16,359 bases of DNA from Flavobacteria bacterium RIFCSPLOWO2_12_FULL_31_7 (GTDB lineage: Bacteria; Bacteroidota; Bacteroidia; Flavobacteriales; Flavobacteriaceae), in the NCBI GenBank assembly GCA_001800945.1, contig MGWJ01000067.1:1-16359 (forward strand), given 5' to 3'. This document shows positions 14,742-16,359 of the stretch, piece by piece; the first letter of the stretch is position 1, and each line of letters opens with the position of its first letter. The notes under the pieces were generated by a model. The model did not search any database. It was given only the letters and a program-made list of their open reading frames with translations, and was not told where the DNA came from. The translations under genes were made by a program, and so were the position numbers.

Positions 14742-15437
14742 ATGAAAAACAATGTTGTAAAAGCAGGATTATTTTCAATGATTCTATTAGGAATGATTTC
14801 ATGTGTGGATAAAGAAAAGGAATTTGCCGATAATAGAATTAGTGAATTAGAAATTTATGTAGATTCTTTAAATAAAGTTTCTGCTGAAGAGCGTCAGGAA
14901 AATTGGAATGAAATTGCTGCTGATTATGAAGCTAAAAACGCAAATGCAAATGAAGCCTTATTAGGTTTGGAAGGAAGTGATAGAGATATTTCACAAGAAA
15001 AAGTGAATGCATCAAATGCAAAATATGATGAAATTAAAGTAACTGTTATTTCCAAAAATGAATTGGCTACTTCAGAGGATTTAACTCAGTATAAAAAAGT
15101 TAGTGCTAGACAATTATTAAGAGATCGTTTATTTGGTGCAGGTAAAATTGGTTCGGATATGAACTTTTCTTGGGTAAATAAAAATAATATTCTTTCGGTA
15201 TATGATAATTATTATCAGTCATATAAAGCCAATAAAGATAATTTTACCAGAGAAGATTATGATGAAGCCAAGCTATTGTTTGAAGCTTTAGATACCAGAA
15301 AAAATAAGGTGGAGAAACAAGGATTGTCTGCCTCAGATAATATGAAAATTGCTTCTATTAAAGTGAAATTAGCTCCAATGTTCAAATTCGATAGAATGAC
15401 AGCAAAAAGTAGAGAGAATTTAGAAGCTAAAGAATAA
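14742..15437 (+). CDS. predicted lipoprotein, unknown function, mostly helical
   Basis: A 231-residue protein with a type II signal peptide (MKNNVVKAGLFSMILLGMIS) ending at a lipobox-like MISC, so C21 is the likely lipidated residue. The mature N-terminus (VDKEKEFADNRISELEIYVDSLNKVSAEERQENW) and the rest are rich in charged residues with heptad-like spacing, suggesting long helices or coiled coils. It lacks cysteines after C21. I do not recognise a named domain. It is probably a periplasmic or outer-membrane-anchored helical protein. It stands alone, with a candidate promoter upstream and a strong terminator 38 bases after the stop, facing the convergent NlpC/P60 gene. Confidence 0.8.
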   Translation: MKNNVVKAGLFSMILLGMISCVDKEKEFADNRISELEIYVDSLNKVSAEERQENWNEIAADYEAKNANANEALLGLEGSDRDISQEKVNASNAKYDEIKVTVISKNELATSEDLTQYKKVSARQLLRDRLFGAGKIGSDMNFSWVNKNNILSVYDNYYQSYKANKDNFTREDYDEAKLLFEALDTRKNKVEKQGLSASDNMKIASIKVKLAPMFKFDRMTAKSRENLEAKE

Positions 15438-15475
15438 GTTTTAACAACCAAATTTAGAATATTCTAGTAAAAAAT

Positions 15476-15520
15476 ATGCCCCAATTAGTGAGTAACTTTT
15501 TGGGGCATTTTATATTTATT
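15476..15520. terminator. bidirectional-type terminator between convergent genes
   Basis: ATGCCCCAA (15476-15484) and TTGGGGCAT (15500-15508) form a 9-bp GC-containing stem with a 15-base loop. It is followed by TTTTATATTTATT on the plus strand and preceded by AGTAAAAAAT, a T-run on the minus strand. The hairpin can therefore end the lipoprotein gene (plus) and perhaps also the NlpC/P60 gene (minus), whose stop is about 25 bases away. Confidence 0.8.
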
Positions 15521-15532
15521 CGATTAGATGTT

Positions 15533-16294
15533 TTATATCACTTTTTTAATCACTCTCAATTTGTGAGTGTGTCTTCCATTATCTACGTTGTAAATTCCTA
15601 AATGGTCAATTCTGTCGATACGAACTTTTCCTGAAGCATGAATGATGTAATTGTTTTCCATCATAATTCCAACATGGATAATATTTCCTTCATCGTTATC
15701 GAAAAAGGCTAAATCTCCAGGTTCACTTTCTTCAATAAAACTTAGCGCTTCACCTTGAATGGCTTGTTGAGAAGCATCTCTTAAAAGTTTGTAGCCATTT
15801 AATTTATATACCATTTGGGTAAATCCTGAACAATCAATTCCAAAAGGTGTTTTTCCGCCCCATAAATACGGCGCATTTAAATAAAGAAAAGCAGTTTTAA
15901 GTAGATTGTCTTTTGGTTTTATACCGCATTCTTTTTTTCCTTCAAACTGAAAATTGGCTTTATTGATTTCGTTTATATCTAAGAAATTTAGTGAACTTCC
16001 TAAAGGAATTGGCATCAATTGATTCATATTGTAAGAAATAAAATCGATTAATTCACCATTTAAAACATTTTCCGAATTCTCTAATGTTTGATATTGATTT
16101 TCGGTTATTTCTTGAAATTGTTTGTTGTCAACCCAGCCTTCGTAAGTATCGAAAGCAGTTTGAATTTTGGTCCATTTAGGAGTAGTTTCAATTATTTTAA
16201 AAGCATCACCAAATAATAGTTGGGAAACCATTTCGCTTTTATCGCTGGCTTCACTTCTTATCGGTACGATTCCTAAATTACAAATTCCAAACAT
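15533..16294 (-). CDS. SH3-NlpC/P60 family cysteine peptidase (YkfC-like)
   Basis: A 253-residue peptidase. Residues 1-60 form a bacterial SH3-like domain (IVPIRSEASDKSEMVSQLLFGD ... GWVDNKQF), and a linker or second SH3-like part follows to about 125. The C-terminal NlpC/P60 domain has catalytic C155 in FGIDCSGFTQMVY, H207 in IIHVGIMM and a third polar residue H219 in YIIHASG, plus the WGGKTPFG and EPGDLAFF blocks. Enzymes of this type cleave gamma-D-glutamyl-diamino acid bonds in peptidoglycan peptides. There is no signal peptide, so I infer a cytoplasmic role in recycling murein peptides, as proposed for YkfC-type enzymes. It converges on the lipoprotein gene. Its leader contains 7-base repeats starting 3 bases upstream of the ATG. 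Confidence 0.92.
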   Translation of the reverse strand: MFGICNLGIVPIRSEASDKSEMVSQLLFGDAFKIIETTPKWTKIQTAFDTYEGWVDNKQFQEITENQYQTLENSENVLNGELIDFISYNMNQLMPIPLGSSLNFLDINEINKANFQFEGKKECGIKPKDNLLKTAFLYLNAPYLWGGKTPFGIDCSGFTQMVYKLNGYKLLRDASQQAIQGEALSFIEESEPGDLAFFDNDEGNIIHVGIMMENNYIIHASGKVRIDRIDHLGIYNVDNGRHTHKLRVIKKVI

Positions 16295-16297
16295 GTG

Positions 16298-16332
16298 TAG
16301 AAAATAGAAAATAGAAAATAGAAGTTAGAAAG
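16298..16332 (-). repeat. heptamer tandem repeat before the NlpC/P60 gene
   Basis: Five units of period 7 on the plus strand: TAGAAAA three times, TAGAAGT, TAGAAAG. On the gene's strand this is a pyrimidine-rich array of TTTTCTA/ACTTCTA type ending 3 bases before the ATG. It resembles the AACTTCT array before panB. Confidence 0.8.
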
Positions 16333-16355
16333 ACTTATTTTTCTAACTTCTATTT
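16316..16355. repeat. perfect 16-bp inverted repeat at the right edge
   Basis: AAATAGAAGTTAGAAA (16316-16331) and TTTCTAACTTCTATTT (16340-16355) are exact reverse complements around the 8-base loop GACTTATT. The repeat is made of the same heptamer units on both strands and sits in the 65-base stretch upstream of the NlpC/P60 gene. It may continue past the window edge. Confidence 0.8.
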
Positions 16356-16359
16356 CTAA

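Overview
The window looks like chromosomal DNA from a flavobacterium (Bacteroidetes, Flavobacteriaceae; Flavobacterium or a close relative). The DNA is strongly AT-rich and start codons lack Shine-Dalgarno sequences but are preceded by A-rich stretches. Several intergenic regions carry the Bacteroidetes promoter pattern TTG-N(~19-23)-TAnnTTTG. The protein types (bbp2-type porin, LolA next to FtsK, a RibB with a degenerate GTP cyclohydrolase II tail, a cytoplasmic SH3-NlpC/P60 protein) fit that group. No phage, transposon, integrase, CRISPR array or toxin-antitoxin pair is visible. This is mainly a housekeeping region.

Layout. (1) 1-1999, minus strand: an apparent operon of an NTF2-like secreted protein, a beta-barrel porin and a DUF389 membrane protein that runs off the left edge. 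(2) 2038-10425, plus strand: a long, tightly packed block of panB, an RluA-type pseudouridine synthase, tpx, a DgkA-type lipid kinase, ftsK, a lolA-like gene, an LptF/LptG permease and ribB. It has a good promoter before panB and a weaker one before tpx. ftsK, lolA, the Lpt permease and the lipid kinase all serve division or envelope building. panB and ribB supply coenzyme A and flavin precursors. (3) 10495-10696: tRNA-Ser(UGA) with its own promoter, a hairpin leader and a strong terminator. (4) 10796-10945: a tiny single-span membrane protein gene with a GTG start. (5) 11058-14635: a P-type cation ATPase interrupted by one in-frame TAA, overlapping an AI-2E/PerM family transporter by an ATGA junction. 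(6) 14667-15520: a monocistronic helical lipoprotein gene with its own promoter and a terminator. (7) 15533-16294, minus strand: a cytoplasmic NlpC/P60 endopeptidase with an SH3 domain, preceded by heptamer repeats.

The points most worth a second look are the nonsense codon splitting the otherwise intact P-type ATPase, the RibB C-terminal domain that aligns with GTP cyclohydrolase II but lacks its zinc cysteines and catalytic motif, and the pyrimidine-rich 7-base repeats placed just before two start codons. The hairpin leader of the tRNA gene and the tiny membrane protein gene also stand out. I did not find convincing evidence for a new multi-gene system.
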